Assembly: GCA_003151595.1 (NCBI GenBank)
Contig: PLXW01000104.1
Coordinates: 10,825 to 74,824, forward strand
DNA length: 64,000 nucleotides
Direction of reading: 5' to 3'
Origin: Myxococcales bacterium
Lineage (GTDB): Bacteria; Myxococcota; Polyangia; Polyangiales; Polyangiaceae
Shown: positions 43,847-51,579 of the stretch, in pieces
How positions within the stretch are numbered: the stretch's first letter is position 1
Layout: each line of letters opens with the position of its first letter
The notes under the pieces: model-generated
Database searches by the model: none
What the model was told of the DNA's origin: nothing
What the model saw: the letters and a program-made list of their open reading frames with translations, nothing else
Position numbers and translations under genes: made by a program

Positions 43847-44437
43847 ATGAAAGCCAACCACGTTGCGGCTCTGCTCTCACTCGTCTCGCTCACCTGTCTG
43901 GTGGTCCCGGCGATTGCGAACGCGCAAGAGCGCGTCGAGGTCCGCGAAGGGGAGCGCCGCGACGAGGTCACGATCTATCCCGTGGAGCTCGAGCCCCACT
44001 TCTCGCTCGGGCCCGAGAACGTCTATGGCGCCACAGGCATCGGCGCCGGGCTTCGTGCGTCGATCCCGCTCGTGTACGGTCACGTCGGAGAATTGCCGGA
44101 CAACCTGGCCATCTCCTTCGGCGGCGACATTCTCCACTACGACAATTGCTTCTTCGGCCGGGACTGCGGCGCCAACTATCTCATGCTGCCGGTCGCGGCG
44201 CAGTGGAACGTCTATTTCGCGAGGCGCGTGAGTCTCTTCTTGGAAGGGGGCGCGTTCCTCTACAAAGGCTGGTTCGACGGCTGCTCCGCCGCCGACGGGC
44301 CCGATTGCAGAGCGCCGTCCGACTTCGGAGTGCTTCCCACGTTCGCCATCGGCGCTCGCATTCGCTTGAACCAGAACATGTCGTTCGTCGCGCGCGTGGG
44401 GTATCCGACCACGACGCTCGGGTTGTCGTTCCTCTGA
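43847..44437 (+). CDS. Exported outer-membrane beta-barrel-like protein
   Basis: The protein has 196 residues from the ATG at 43847; an ATG at 43796 would add 17 residues and spoil the signal. A clear signal peptide ends AIANAQE. Alternating strands with aromatic residues (HFSLGPENVYGATG, GHVGELPDNLAISFGGDI, YLMLPVAAQWNVYF, SLFLEGGAFLYKGWF, MSFVARVGYPTTTLGLSFL) suggest a small eight-strand barrel ending in Leu. Two Cys pairs occur in the loops. Function unknown; a lipid-binding or adhesin-like barrel is possible. Confidence 0.8.
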   Translation: MKANHVAALLSLVSLTCLVVPAIANAQERVEVREGERRDEVTIYPVELEPHFSLGPENVYGATGIGAGLRASIPLVYGHVGELPDNLAISFGGDILHYDNCFFGRDCGANYLMLPVAAQWNVYFARRVSLFLEGGAFLYKGWFDGCSAADGPDCRAPSDFGVLPTFAIGARIRLNQNMSFVARVGYPTTTLGLSFL

Positions 44438-44464
44438 GCGCTCCGCGCGGTCCGCGAGAAATGA

Positions 44465-44498
44465 GAAAAGCGAGATCCGAGGTCGGGTCTCGCTTTTC
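44465..44498. terminator. Rho-independent terminator, usable in both directions
   Basis: GAAAAGCGAGA (44465-44475) pairs perfectly over eleven bases with TCTCGCTTTTC (44488-44498), with a 12-base loop. T-runs occur on both strands. It lies between the convergent barrel gene (stop at 44437) and the 43-codon membrane ORF, and it is the best terminator in the window. Confidence 0.85.
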
Positions 44499-44518
44499 GG
44501 CGTCCTGCAACGAAGCGG

Positions 44519-44650
44519 CTATCGACCGATTGCCTTCAGCGCGAAGAAGATCAGGGCCGCTCCACCGATGCCTCCGCCGAAGAGCATGTACAGAAACGCC
44601 CAACCGGCGGCGAGCACGGGCGGTGCGGTCGCGATTGCATCGATCATCAT
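44519..44650 (-). CDS. Small membrane ORF of 43 residues
   Basis: The ORF reads MMIDAIATAPPVLAAGWAFL and so on, with a Gly-rich helix (MLFGGGIGGAALIFFAL) ending in KAIGR. The start is the first of two adjacent ATGs at 44650, with a GGGAG ribosome site ten bases upstream. The terminator at 44465-44498 lies just after its stop. A single-pass membrane peptide is plausible. Conservation is unknown. Confidence 0.45.
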   Translation of the reverse strand: MMIDAIATAPPVLAAGWAFLYMLFGGGIGGAALIFFALKAIGR

Positions 44651-44729
44651 TTGATTCGGTCTCCCATTTGTTTTCGTCCAGAATGTCGGTCGCCTCGCGG
44701 CGACGGCTGGTGTCCACGGAGCAAAGAGC

Positions 44730-45422
44730 TTGCCAACGGCCCGCACAGATCCCGAGCTCGTCGCGCCGCGGTGGCATACCTCGATCCTGATCGCGGTGAT
44801 CCTCGCCGTGGCGGCCACGGGCGCAGCGATGACTCACGGCGCGCCCGCGTCCGCATCGCCGCAGTCCGTATCGCGCATCACGACGAGCTACCTCCCGATG
44901 ATCGTCGTGCAGTGCGGGCTCGCGCTCTACGTCTGTCGCATCGCTCGTCCGCGAAGCGTCCTCGTTCCTTTGCTCGGAGAGCGCTGGACGAGCGTGAGGC
45001 GCGCTACGTTCGATCTCGCGATCGGCTTCGCGGGCTGGCTTCTGATCCAGGCGTTCGAGCTGGCCTGGGCGAGGCTCGTCGGAGCGGGAGCCGCCCCCTC
45101 TGTGCTCGGCCTGCTCCCGACCACGTTGCCGGAGCGGCTGGTCTGGGTCGCCGTCGCCGCGAGCGCGGGGTTCTGCGAAGAGATCGTTTATCGCGGCTAC
45201 TTGCAGACCCAGCTGACCGCGTTCACAGGTCGCGCGAACCTGGTGACGCTCCTTCAGGCGGCTCTCTTCGGGATCGCCCATGGGGAGCAAGGACTCCGCG
45301 CGGTGGCGCGAGTCGCCCTCTATGGTCTCGCCTTCGGAGCGCTCGCCCGATGGAGGCGCAGCCTCCTCCCCGGAGTCCTCTGTCACATCGCGACGGATCT
45401 CGCGAGCGGGCTGCTTCGCTGA
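44730..45422 (+). CDS. CPBP-family intramembrane protease
   Basis: The protein has 230 residues from a TTG start with GGAGC upstream. Six or more membrane helices are predicted. The ABI/CAAX-type active residues are all present: Glu150-Glu151 and Arg155 (CEEIVYRGY), His184 (FGIAHG), and His219 and Asp223 (HIATD). This is the Rce1-like protease family, whose bacterial members often process peptides or take part in antibiotic self-protection. Partner unknown. Confidence 0.9.
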   Translation: MPTARTDPELVAPRWHTSILIAVILAVAATGAAMTHGAPASASPQSVSRITTSYLPMIVVQCGLALYVCRIARPRSVLVPLLGERWTSVRRATFDLAIGFAGWLLIQAFELAWARLVGAGAAPSVLGLLPTTLPERLVWVAVAASAGFCEEIVYRGYLQTQLTAFTGRANLVTLLQAALFGIAHGEQGLRAVARVALYGLAFGALARWRRSLLPGVLCHIATDLASGLLR

Positions 45423-45432
45423 GCTCCCGCCG

Positions 45433-45578
45433 TCACTCGAAGAAGCTCTGTGGGAAATCGATCGGCGTATTCAGGTCGCCGTCGCTCTCGATCGTGAACG
45501 GGCGATGCACGAGGCGGGGAGCAGGAGGAGCAGGGAAACCACGAGCGAAGCGGAGGTACCGAGGTTCGAGCTGCGCAT
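45433..45578 (-). pseudogene. Tiny lipoprotein gene with apparent frameshift
   Basis: From the ATG at 45578 an open frame of 35 codons reads a lipoprotein signal (VVSLLLLLPASC, Cys24) and stops at 45471-45473. A strong GAGGAG ribosome site lies 8 bases upstream. A shift of one base near 45500 continues into PFTIESDGDLNTPIDFPQSF and stops at 45433, giving about 47 residues that look like a normal exported peptide. Either the annotated sequence has lost one base or the gene is broken. It follows the preceding lipoprotein by 12 bases. Confidence 0.5.
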
Positions 45579-45590
45579 GGGCGCCGCTCC

Positions 45591-45941
45591 TCAGCGAACC
45601 CGCTCGGCGGGGGGAGCTTCCGAGCGCTCGGGGGCGCGCTCTTCTCGACGCGGCTCTTCTCGACGCGCGGCGGGCGCACGCTGAACGTACGCGCGCTGCC
45701 GCGCGAGGCCTTCGGGCTCGCTGCGGTAGTAGGTCCATCGCCCGCTGTCGCGGTACCACCAGCGATTACCGGAGAAGTACGTGGGGTGTCCCTCGTAGAC
45801 GACCTGTGGCGAGGCCTCGATGTTGACCGGCGCAGCGGTCACTTCGGCATAGCCCACCGGTTGGGGGTCGACCGTCGCGTAGCAACCTCCCGCCGCGAAG
45901 CCGAAGGCGCCCGCGATCATGATGACGACCCTCGTGTTCAT
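45591..45941 (-). CDS. Small lipoprotein with aromatic WWY core
   Basis: The protein has 116 residues from the ATG at 45941, with an AGGAG ribosome site. The lipobox is AAGGC (Cys20). The core segment (about 45-75) is YEGHPTYFSGNRWWYRDSG and RWTYYRSEP, followed by an Arg/Glu/Pro-rich tail. This core resembles short secreted proteins in other myxobacteria. Not otherwise recognised. It is the first of two genes with the tiny frameshifted lipoprotein. Confidence 0.82.
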   Translation of the reverse strand: MNTRVVIMIAGAFGFAAGGCYATVDPQPVGYAEVTAAPVNIEASPQVVYEGHPTYFSGNRWWYRDSGRWTYYRSEPEGLARQRAYVQRAPAARREEPRREERAPERSEAPPAERVR

Positions 45942-46130
45942 TTGGACTCTCCTGCGAGCCCATGGAGCAAGAGGGATACCCACCGAGACATACTGCGATC
46001 GCGCGGCGAGAAGGCTGTTTCGTCGCCATTCCATCCCGTCGCGTGATCGCCTCACGTGTGGCGCGTGTGCGGTCGACTCCGGCGCTGCGGATCAGCTCTC
46101 TTTGCGCGCCCGCGCGCTCGGCGGGCAGGG

Positions 46131-46197
46131 CAGGTGTCCCCCGTCTACACGTCCAGGTGTCTCCCTCGACATGTGCAGGTGTCTCCGTCTACGCCAG
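46131..46197. repeat. Three direct repeats of about 22 bases
   Basis: CAGGTGTC begins at 46131, 46154 and 46176, giving unit lengths of 23 and 22 bases; flanks share CGTCTAC and related sequence. The repeat overlaps the last codons of the membrane protein gene ending at 46145. Elsewhere in the 203-base gap (45942-46144) nothing is seen. Confidence 0.7.
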
Positions 46198-47362
46198 AAG
46201 AGTGTTCGCCCGGTGGCGACGTCGCGGTGAGCCACCGCGTCTCCGGATTCTCGCGTCGCCAGATCACGCTGTCCATGAAGTAGTGGTGGATGTTCACGAG
46301 CACGAAGAGCGCTGCGAAGTACGGCGTCTCGCCGAGCGCATCGGGGGCCGATCCGTGGCGTGCGTGCGGGACGAGCATCCCGTCGAGGAACGTGGGCGCG
46401 CCGCGGAAGAGGATCCAACCGAGGCCCACTGCGGTGATGGCGAGCGCGCCCAGGCGAACGGCGACCGGTCGTCCGAACGACGGCGGGCCTTCGTTCGCAC
46501 GCGCTTCGTTTCGCTTCATGAGGGCGACGAAGAAGAGGTACTGAATCGAGTGAAGCGCGGGGATCACGTAGCGCATGAGCGGATCGACGCTGGAGTAGAT
46601 CGACCACGACCAGACCGTGACGAGCATCACGCTCAATGGGCCGATGGGGAGCATGCGTCGCTCGCGGATCCACTTCGCCACGAGCACCGCGACGAGCGCG
46701 ATCGTGCTCAGTGCGAGCGCCGCGCCGGTCATGAGCTCGAGCGCGCGCGGATGCGCGGGGGTCCAGTAGACGATCCCCTTCTCCTCGAACATGCCGGCGA
46801 CCGTCGCCGGGTTGGCCCACGCGAAGGCCCACCCCGCGTAGCAATGCGCCAGGAGCACCGCGCGCTCGCGTGGCGTCACCCGCTCGCCGCGTCGCGCGGA
46901 GAGGACCGTGAACGCTCCGAAGCCTTGCTTCACGTAGTGCCAGCCCACCAGCAGGAACATCAGCTGGATCATCCAGCCGAGCGCCTGCGCGGAGTGCGAC
47001 GTGATGGCGACGATGGCCCATGCCACGAGCGCTGCGGGGACCACGAAGCCGGCGACGACGTAGCGAATGCGCTGCGCGCGATCGACGGCGGGGTCGAGCG
47101 CGCGCCCCCGCACGTCTTTGTAGAAGAGGAGATACGTGACCGCGAAGTGCGGGTCGTTGATGACGTACGCGCCGTAGAACGTCATGAAGCCGAAGGCGTA
47201 CTCCGACGCATCGAGCCCGAAGCTGCGACGCAGCAGCCACGCCAGCGGAAAGAGAAAGAACGTCGAGCCGCCGGCGAGCAGGAGCTCGACGAAGCGCGCG
47301 CGGCGATCCGAGCCGCGCGACGCCGGTGCGCTCGAAGCAAGAGGGAGCGCGCCGGCCGCCAC
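46145..47362 (-). CDS. Conserved multi-pass membrane protein
   Basis: The protein has 405 residues from a GTG at 47362 that overlaps the stop of the LplT-PlsC gene by one base (TAGTG). About nine or ten membrane helices are predicted. Recurring short motifs are YVINDPHFAVTYLLFYKD, GWHYVKQGFGAF, PALHSIQYLFFVALMKRN and NIHHYFMDSVIWRRENPE, with several His residues that could ligate a metal or haem. Function unknown, but the pattern suggests a membrane enzyme. The last 15 residues (GDTCTCRGRHLDV) come from the repeat at 46131-46197 and may not be native. Confidence 0.82.
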   Translation of the reverse strand: MAAGALPLASSAPASRGSDRRARFVELLLAGGSTFFLFPLAWLLRRSFGLDASEYAFGFMTFYGAYVINDPHFAVTYLLFYKDVRGRALDPAVDRAQRIRYVVAGFVVPAALVAWAIVAITSHSAQALGWMIQLMFLLVGWHYVKQGFGAFTVLSARRGERVTPRERAVLLAHCYAGWAFAWANPATVAGMFEEKGIVYWTPAHPRALELMTGAALALSTIALVAVLVAKWIRERRMLPIGPLSVMLVTVWSWSIYSSVDPLMRYVIPALHSIQYLFFVALMKRNEARANEGPPSFGRPVAVRLGALAITAVGLGWILFRGAPTFLDGMLVPHARHGSAPDALGETPYFAALFVLVNIHHYFMDSVIWRRENPETRWLTATSPPGEHSSGVDGDTCTCRGRHLDV

Positions 47363-49242
47363 TACCGCGCGTCTCCTCTCAGCTCCCGCACCCGATCCTC
47401 CAGTCCCTTTGCGCTCACCGACGCCTCCGGTACGACCTCGCCCGCGACCAGCTCGATCCGCGAGAACACACCGCGACGGAACGGGTGCTTCATCGCCGCC
47501 CCTTCGACGCGCGAGAAGAAGCTCCCCCACAAGCCGCGCAGCGCCATCGGCACCACCGGCACCGCGCTCGCTGCGATGATCCGCTCGATGCCCGGGCGGA
47601 ATTCGTTGAGGTCGCCGGTCGACGTGATCTTCCCTTCGGGGAAGAGACCGATGACGTCGCCGTCGTCGAGCGCGCGCTTCACCTCGTCGAAGGCGCGCTC
47701 CATCATGGCCGCGTCTTCGCGCTTCGGCGCGATCGGGATCGCCTTCGCGGTGCGAAACACGAAGCCGAGGAGCGGCGTCTTGAAGATGCGGTGGTCCATC
47801 ACGAAGCGCACCGGGCGCTTCACGGCGGCAGCGACGACGAGCGCATCGATGAAGCTCACGTGGTTGCAGACCACGACGCATGGCCCCTTGCGCGGGACGT
47901 TCTCCAGCACGCCGCGCGCGCGGGCGCGATAGAGCACGTGCACCAGCACCCAGACGATCAGGCGCATCACGAACTCGGGGACCAGCGTGTAGATGTAGAC
48001 GGCGACGATCACGTTGACCGCCGCGGCCACCAGGAACACCTGCGCCACCGACATGCCGAGCCTCGCGAAGAGGACTCCCACGCCGGCGGCGCCGACCATG
48101 AAGATCGCGTTGAGCACGTTGTTGGCCGCGATGATCCGCGAGCGGTGCGCCGGGTTCGCGCGGTCCTGGATCATCGCGTAGAGCGGCACGCAGTAGAGGC
48201 CACCGGAGAAGCCGATGGCGACGAGGTCGAAGAGGATGCGCGTGCTCCCGCTACGCGCCAGGAACGCGGCCACGCCGATCGTGGGATCGCCCGGCGCCAC
48301 GACCATCGCGTGCGTGGCGAAGAAGAGATCGATCGCGAACGCGCTGAGGCCGATCGATCCGATGGGCACGAGGCCCAGCTCGATCTGACCGAAGGAGAGC
48401 TTCTCGCAGGCGATCGAACCCGCGCCGACGCCGACGGAGAACACCGTGAGGAGGACCGTGATCACGTGCTCGTCGCCGCCGAGCGTCCAGCGCGCGAAGT
48501 CGGGGAACTGCGCCAGGACGAGCGCGCCGTACAACCAGAACCACGAGATGCCGAGGATCGAGAGGAAGACAGATCGCACTTCGCGCGCGAGGCCGATCGT
48601 GCGGCCCGTTTCGGCGACGACGTCGAGGCTCACGCGTAGCCCCGGATCGGTGGCCGGCGCTTCCGGGATCGCGCGCGCGGCGAGCCAGCCCGCGATCGCG
48701 ACGGCCAGCGTGACCACGCCGACGAGCACCGGGCCGCTCCCCGGGATCGCGCCGAGGACCCCTCCGAGCACCGTGCCGAGCAGGATCGCGACGAACGTCC
48801 CCATCTCGACGAGCCCGTTCCCGCCGACGAGCTCGTCGGGCGCGAGGTGCTGCGGGAGGATCGAATATTTGAGCGGGCCGAACAGCGTCGCTTGCACGCC
48901 CAGCAAGAAGAGGACGCCGAGGAGCATCGCCTGGTTTCCGACGACCATCGCGACGGCGCCGAACGCCATCACGCCGATCTCGAGCAGCTTCACGCCGCGG
49001 ACGAGGCGCGACTTCTCGCGCTGGTCAGCGACCTGCCCGGCCGTCGCGCTGAAGAGGAAGTACGGCAGGATGAAGACGCCGCCGGCGATCTGCACCAGCG
49101 TGTGCGCTGCCTCGCGCGCCAGCCGCGCGCTGAAGAGGATGACGAGCGCGTTCTTGTAGACGTTGTCGTTGAACGCGCCGAGAAACTGCGTCCAGAAGAG
49201 CGGCGCGAAGCGCTTTTGAGCGAGGAGTCGCGACTGGCTCAT
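47362..49242 (-). CDS. LplT-like permease fused to PlsC-like acyltransferase
   Basis: The protein has 626 residues. Residues about 5-415 form a twelve-helix MFS permease (FGAFNDNVYKNALVILF, FGPLKYSILPQHLAPDELVGGNGLVE) of the lysophospholipid transporter LplT type. Residues about 435-620 form a 1-acylglycerol-3-phosphate acyltransferase, with HVSFID (H-x4-D, His near 459) and FPEGK. In E. coli, LplT works with the acyltransferase Aas to re-acylate lysophospholipids; here both functions are joined in one polypeptide. The Aas acyl-ACP synthetase part is missing. It is translationally coupled to the membrane protein downstream. Confidence 0.93.
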   Translation of the reverse strand: MSQSRLLAQKRFAPLFWTQFLGAFNDNVYKNALVILFSARLAREAAHTLVQIAGGVFILPYFLFSATAGQVADQREKSRLVRGVKLLEIGVMAFGAVAMVVGNQAMLLGVLFLLGVQATLFGPLKYSILPQHLAPDELVGGNGLVEMGTFVAILLGTVLGGVLGAIPGSGPVLVGVVTLAVAIAGWLAARAIPEAPATDPGLRVSLDVVAETGRTIGLAREVRSVFLSILGISWFWLYGALVLAQFPDFARWTLGGDEHVITVLLTVFSVGVGAGSIACEKLSFGQIELGLVPIGSIGLSAFAIDLFFATHAMVVAPGDPTIGVAAFLARSGSTRILFDLVAIGFSGGLYCVPLYAMIQDRANPAHRSRIIAANNVLNAIFMVGAAGVGVLFARLGMSVAQVFLVAAAVNVIVAVYIYTLVPEFVMRLIVWVLVHVLYRARARGVLENVPRKGPCVVVCNHVSFIDALVVAAAVKRPVRFVMDHRIFKTPLLGFVFRTAKAIPIAPKREDAAMMERAFDEVKRALDDGDVIGLFPEGKITSTGDLNEFRPGIERIIAASAVPVVPMALRGLWGSFFSRVEGAAMKHPFRRGVFSRIELVAGEVVPEASVSAKGLEDRVRELRGDAR

Positions 49243-49281
49243 GCGGGGACGCCACGAGCCTAGCGCGCCTCGCGAGGTGAA

Positions 49282-49821
49282 TCACTGAAGGTGCGGGCAA
49301 TCCGTGTCGGTCGGGATCCGGATGGTGTTGGCGTCGAGCTGCATGCCCGCGGTCTGCGCGAGCGCGCGTCCGTCGAGCGTCGAGCCCGTCTTCATCGTGA
49401 CGGCCGTCCCCGCGATCACCGTCCCGTGGAACGTGACCGTCTTGCCGATCGTCACCGCGCCGCTGATCCGCCAGAAGACGCCGCACGCGCGCGCGCCGTT
49501 CGTGAGCACGACCTGCGCCGCGTCGGCGACGGTGAGCGTGTCCTTGCCGCGAATGATGAAGAAGGCGTTCGGGTCGCCGCGCGCGTCGAGGTACACGTGC
49601 CCGTTCAACAGCACGCCGGCGCTGAAGCTGTTCATGCACGTGACGCCCGGGTAGAGCGTGACGTCTCCGGTGAGGCCGCCGACCACGTTCGTGAAGTCGG
49701 CGTCGCACACGCGTGGATCGATGTTGCCGACGAGCGCGGTGATGTCGCCCTGCGCGACCCCGGTGAGCCCTGCTGTACATCGGTTCAATGAAGGCATTGG
49801 GCCAACCTGCGGCCCTCCCAC
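49282..49821 (-). CDS. Shortened ice-binding (DUF3494) family protein
   Basis: The protein has 179 residues from a GTG; an ATG at codon 9 is also possible. The family's strand pattern is present from about residue 20 on: VTLYPGVTCMNS, VYLDARGDPNAFFIIRG, TLTVADAAQVVLTNGARACGVFWRISG, KTVTFHGTVIAG and GSTLDGRALAQTAGMQLDANTI. The signal peptide and the first strand of the family (about 40 residues) are missing, and no frame upstream restores them before the divergent receiver gene. It may be a truncated remnant, or the start may be wrong. The family forms a beta solenoid that binds ice. Confidence 0.7.
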   Translation of the reverse strand: MGGPQVGPMPSLNRCTAGLTGVAQGDITALVGNIDPRVCDADFTNVVGGLTGDVTLYPGVTCMNSFSAGVLLNGHVYLDARGDPNAFFIIRGKDTLTVADAAQVVLTNGARACGVFWRISGAVTIGKTVTFHGTVIAGTAVTMKTGSTLDGRALAQTAGMQLDANTIRIPTDTDCPHLQ

Positions 49822-49928
49822 GTGGCCCGCAAGTCACCAGCCAGACCAGTACGTGCGTCGGCACCTCAGCTGTGAGTCCGCGGAGCCGCGCGCCTAAAGG
49901 TTGCCGCGACTGAGCCGTCCTATAGGGC

Positions 49929-50330
49929 ATGACGCTGCCGCCGCCTTCGCGCCCACATGTGCTGCTCATCGACGACGAGCCGGCGATCCATCGGATCTTC
50001 GAGCGCCTCCTGGGCGATCGCGCGTACCTCCTGTGCGTGAGCCGCGCGAGCGAAGCGCTGGCGCGGATCGCGTCGGGGACGCGCTACGACGCGATCGTGT
50101 GCGACGTGCAGATCCCCGGGCTCACCGGTCCGGAGTTCATGCGCGAGCTGTGTCGCCTCGACGCCGCGCAAGCCGCGCGCGTCCTCTTCATCTCCGGCGG
50201 CGTTCAAGACAAGCAGACGCTCGCCTTTCTCCGCTCACTCCCCAACCGCCTCCTCGCCAAGCCGTTCACGATCGCCGAGATGCGCGCCGCCGTGCAGACG
50301 ACCTGCATGCGCGCGGCGTGGGCCGCCTGA
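49929..50330 (+). CDS. Stand-alone response regulator receiver
   Basis: The protein has 133 residues, a single receiver domain: VLLIDDEPAIH (acidic pair near 15-16), phosphoacceptor Asp in IVCDVQIPGLTG (near 59), and Lys in RLLAKPF. No output domain is present. It would act as a phosphate carrier or sink or by binding a partner. It is not beside a kinase, although large hybrid kinases lie 9 kb downstream. Confidence 0.92.
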   Translation: MTLPPPSRPHVLLIDDEPAIHRIFERLLGDRAYLLCVSRASEALARIASGTRYDAIVCDVQIPGLTGPEFMRELCRLDAAQAARVLFISGGVQDKQTLAFLRSLPNRLLAKPFTIAEMRAAVQTTCMRAAWAA

Positions 50331-50469
50331 ACCTTCCCAAGATCGTCTCGCGACGTTCGTCCTAACGCACGCTCCTCGCGATCGCGGAATGCAGACGGGA
50401 ACCTCTGTCGTTCTCTTGCTGTCAGCGCTCACGGACGAGCGACGGGGCGAAGGGCACAGGGAGGTCGAC

Positions 50470-51579
50470 ATGAGGCGAAGGATTTTCGTCGTGGGGTCGT
50501 TGTGTGCGTTGGCTGCGATCAGCTGCGGGGGAGGGGACTCGCAAGGCGGATCGGAGCATGAGGGGGGGTACGTGCTCCTCGATTCGGACGCGCGTCTGGC
50601 GGGGGCGTCGCTCGAGGTAGGCGATCGCGCCGTGACGAGCGCGCTGCCGATCGCGGTGTCGGCGCTCGATCGCGTCGCGCTGGTGACGGTAGGGAACGAA
50701 GTGCCGATCACGGTGGCGCGAGGTGAGCTCGTCTACGTTCAAGGAGCGAGCGCGCACGTGAGTCACCTGCAGCTGGGCAAGCAGATCGCGATCGATCAGC
50801 TCCGCGTAACCGGCGAGCGAGGCGCGGCGAACGAGCTCGCGCTACAGGTCGGGGCCAAGGTCGCCGCGGACCAGGAGAGCGCGAGTGACTGGACCCTCCG
50901 CGCCTCCGATGTGTTTGCCGCCTCGGCATCGGCGAACGTGCCCGAACACCTCGCGTCCGTGTCCCCGGTGATGCTGACCGATGTGGCATCGAACGCGGCG
51001 ACCAACCCCGTGGCGATACCGGCCGCGATAGGCGCCTCGGCCGCGCACGCCTTCACGACGAACGCTCCCGCCGTCGCCGTCGCCGTCTCCGAGCCCGCGG
51101 CCATCGTACCGAGCGCGGCGTCGCGCGCGCTCTTTACTCCCGCCGCGGCGTGCAGCGGCGTCGGAGGAACCTGGCGCGGTCGCGTGTATTCGGATCGTCA
51201 CGAGGGGTATTACGACTTCACGCTCGACGTCCGGCAGCAGGGGGCGTCGATGTTGAAGGGGACCGTCAGAGCCGAGATGTGGTCGGGGACGACTGACGAG
51301 ATCGATCCGCCCGGCGCGTGCGCGGGGTCGCGCCATTCGACGGTCGTCGAGAGCGCGTCGGGGAGGCTGAGCGCGGACGGTGCGATGCACTTCGATTCGA
51401 AGAGCTGGCGCGTGCAGAGCGATCGCTGCGGCGCACGAGAGCACATCCTCTCGTACTCGCCCGACAGGTTCGAGGTCCCCCGCGCGAACGGAGCGACGAG
51501 CGCTCACGCCGTCGTGTCGGACGACGCGGTGTGGGCCGACGGGCTGCCGCTGGAGATGACGCGCGTCAGCTGTCAGTAG
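50470..51579 (+). CDS. Lipoprotein of unknown function
   Basis: The protein has 369 residues from the ATG at 50470, after a GGGAGG ribosome site. The signal ends AAISC (near Cys20). The first half is Ala/Val-rich; a C-terminal domain from about 250 (GGTWRGRVYSDRHEGYYDFTLDVRQQG, GTVRAEMWSGTTDEIDPPGAC) has four cysteines and resembles a small beta-sandwich. Not recognised. Its end overlaps the convergent kinase gene by seven bases. Confidence 0.8.
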   Translation: MRRRIFVVGSLCALAAISCGGGDSQGGSEHEGGYVLLDSDARLAGASLEVGDRAVTSALPIAVSALDRVALVTVGNEVPITVARGELVYVQGASAHVSHLQLGKQIAIDQLRVTGERGAANELALQVGAKVAADQESASDWTLRASDVFAASASANVPEHLASVSPVMLTDVASNAATNPVAIPAAIGASAAHAFTTNAPAVAVAVSEPAAIVPSAASRALFTPAAACSGVGGTWRGRVYSDRHEGYYDFTLDVRQQGASMLKGTVRAEMWSGTTDEIDPPGACAGSRHSTVVESASGRLSADGAMHFDSKSWRVQSDRCGAREHILSYSPDRFEVPRANGATSAHAVVSDDAVWADGLPLEMTRVSCQ

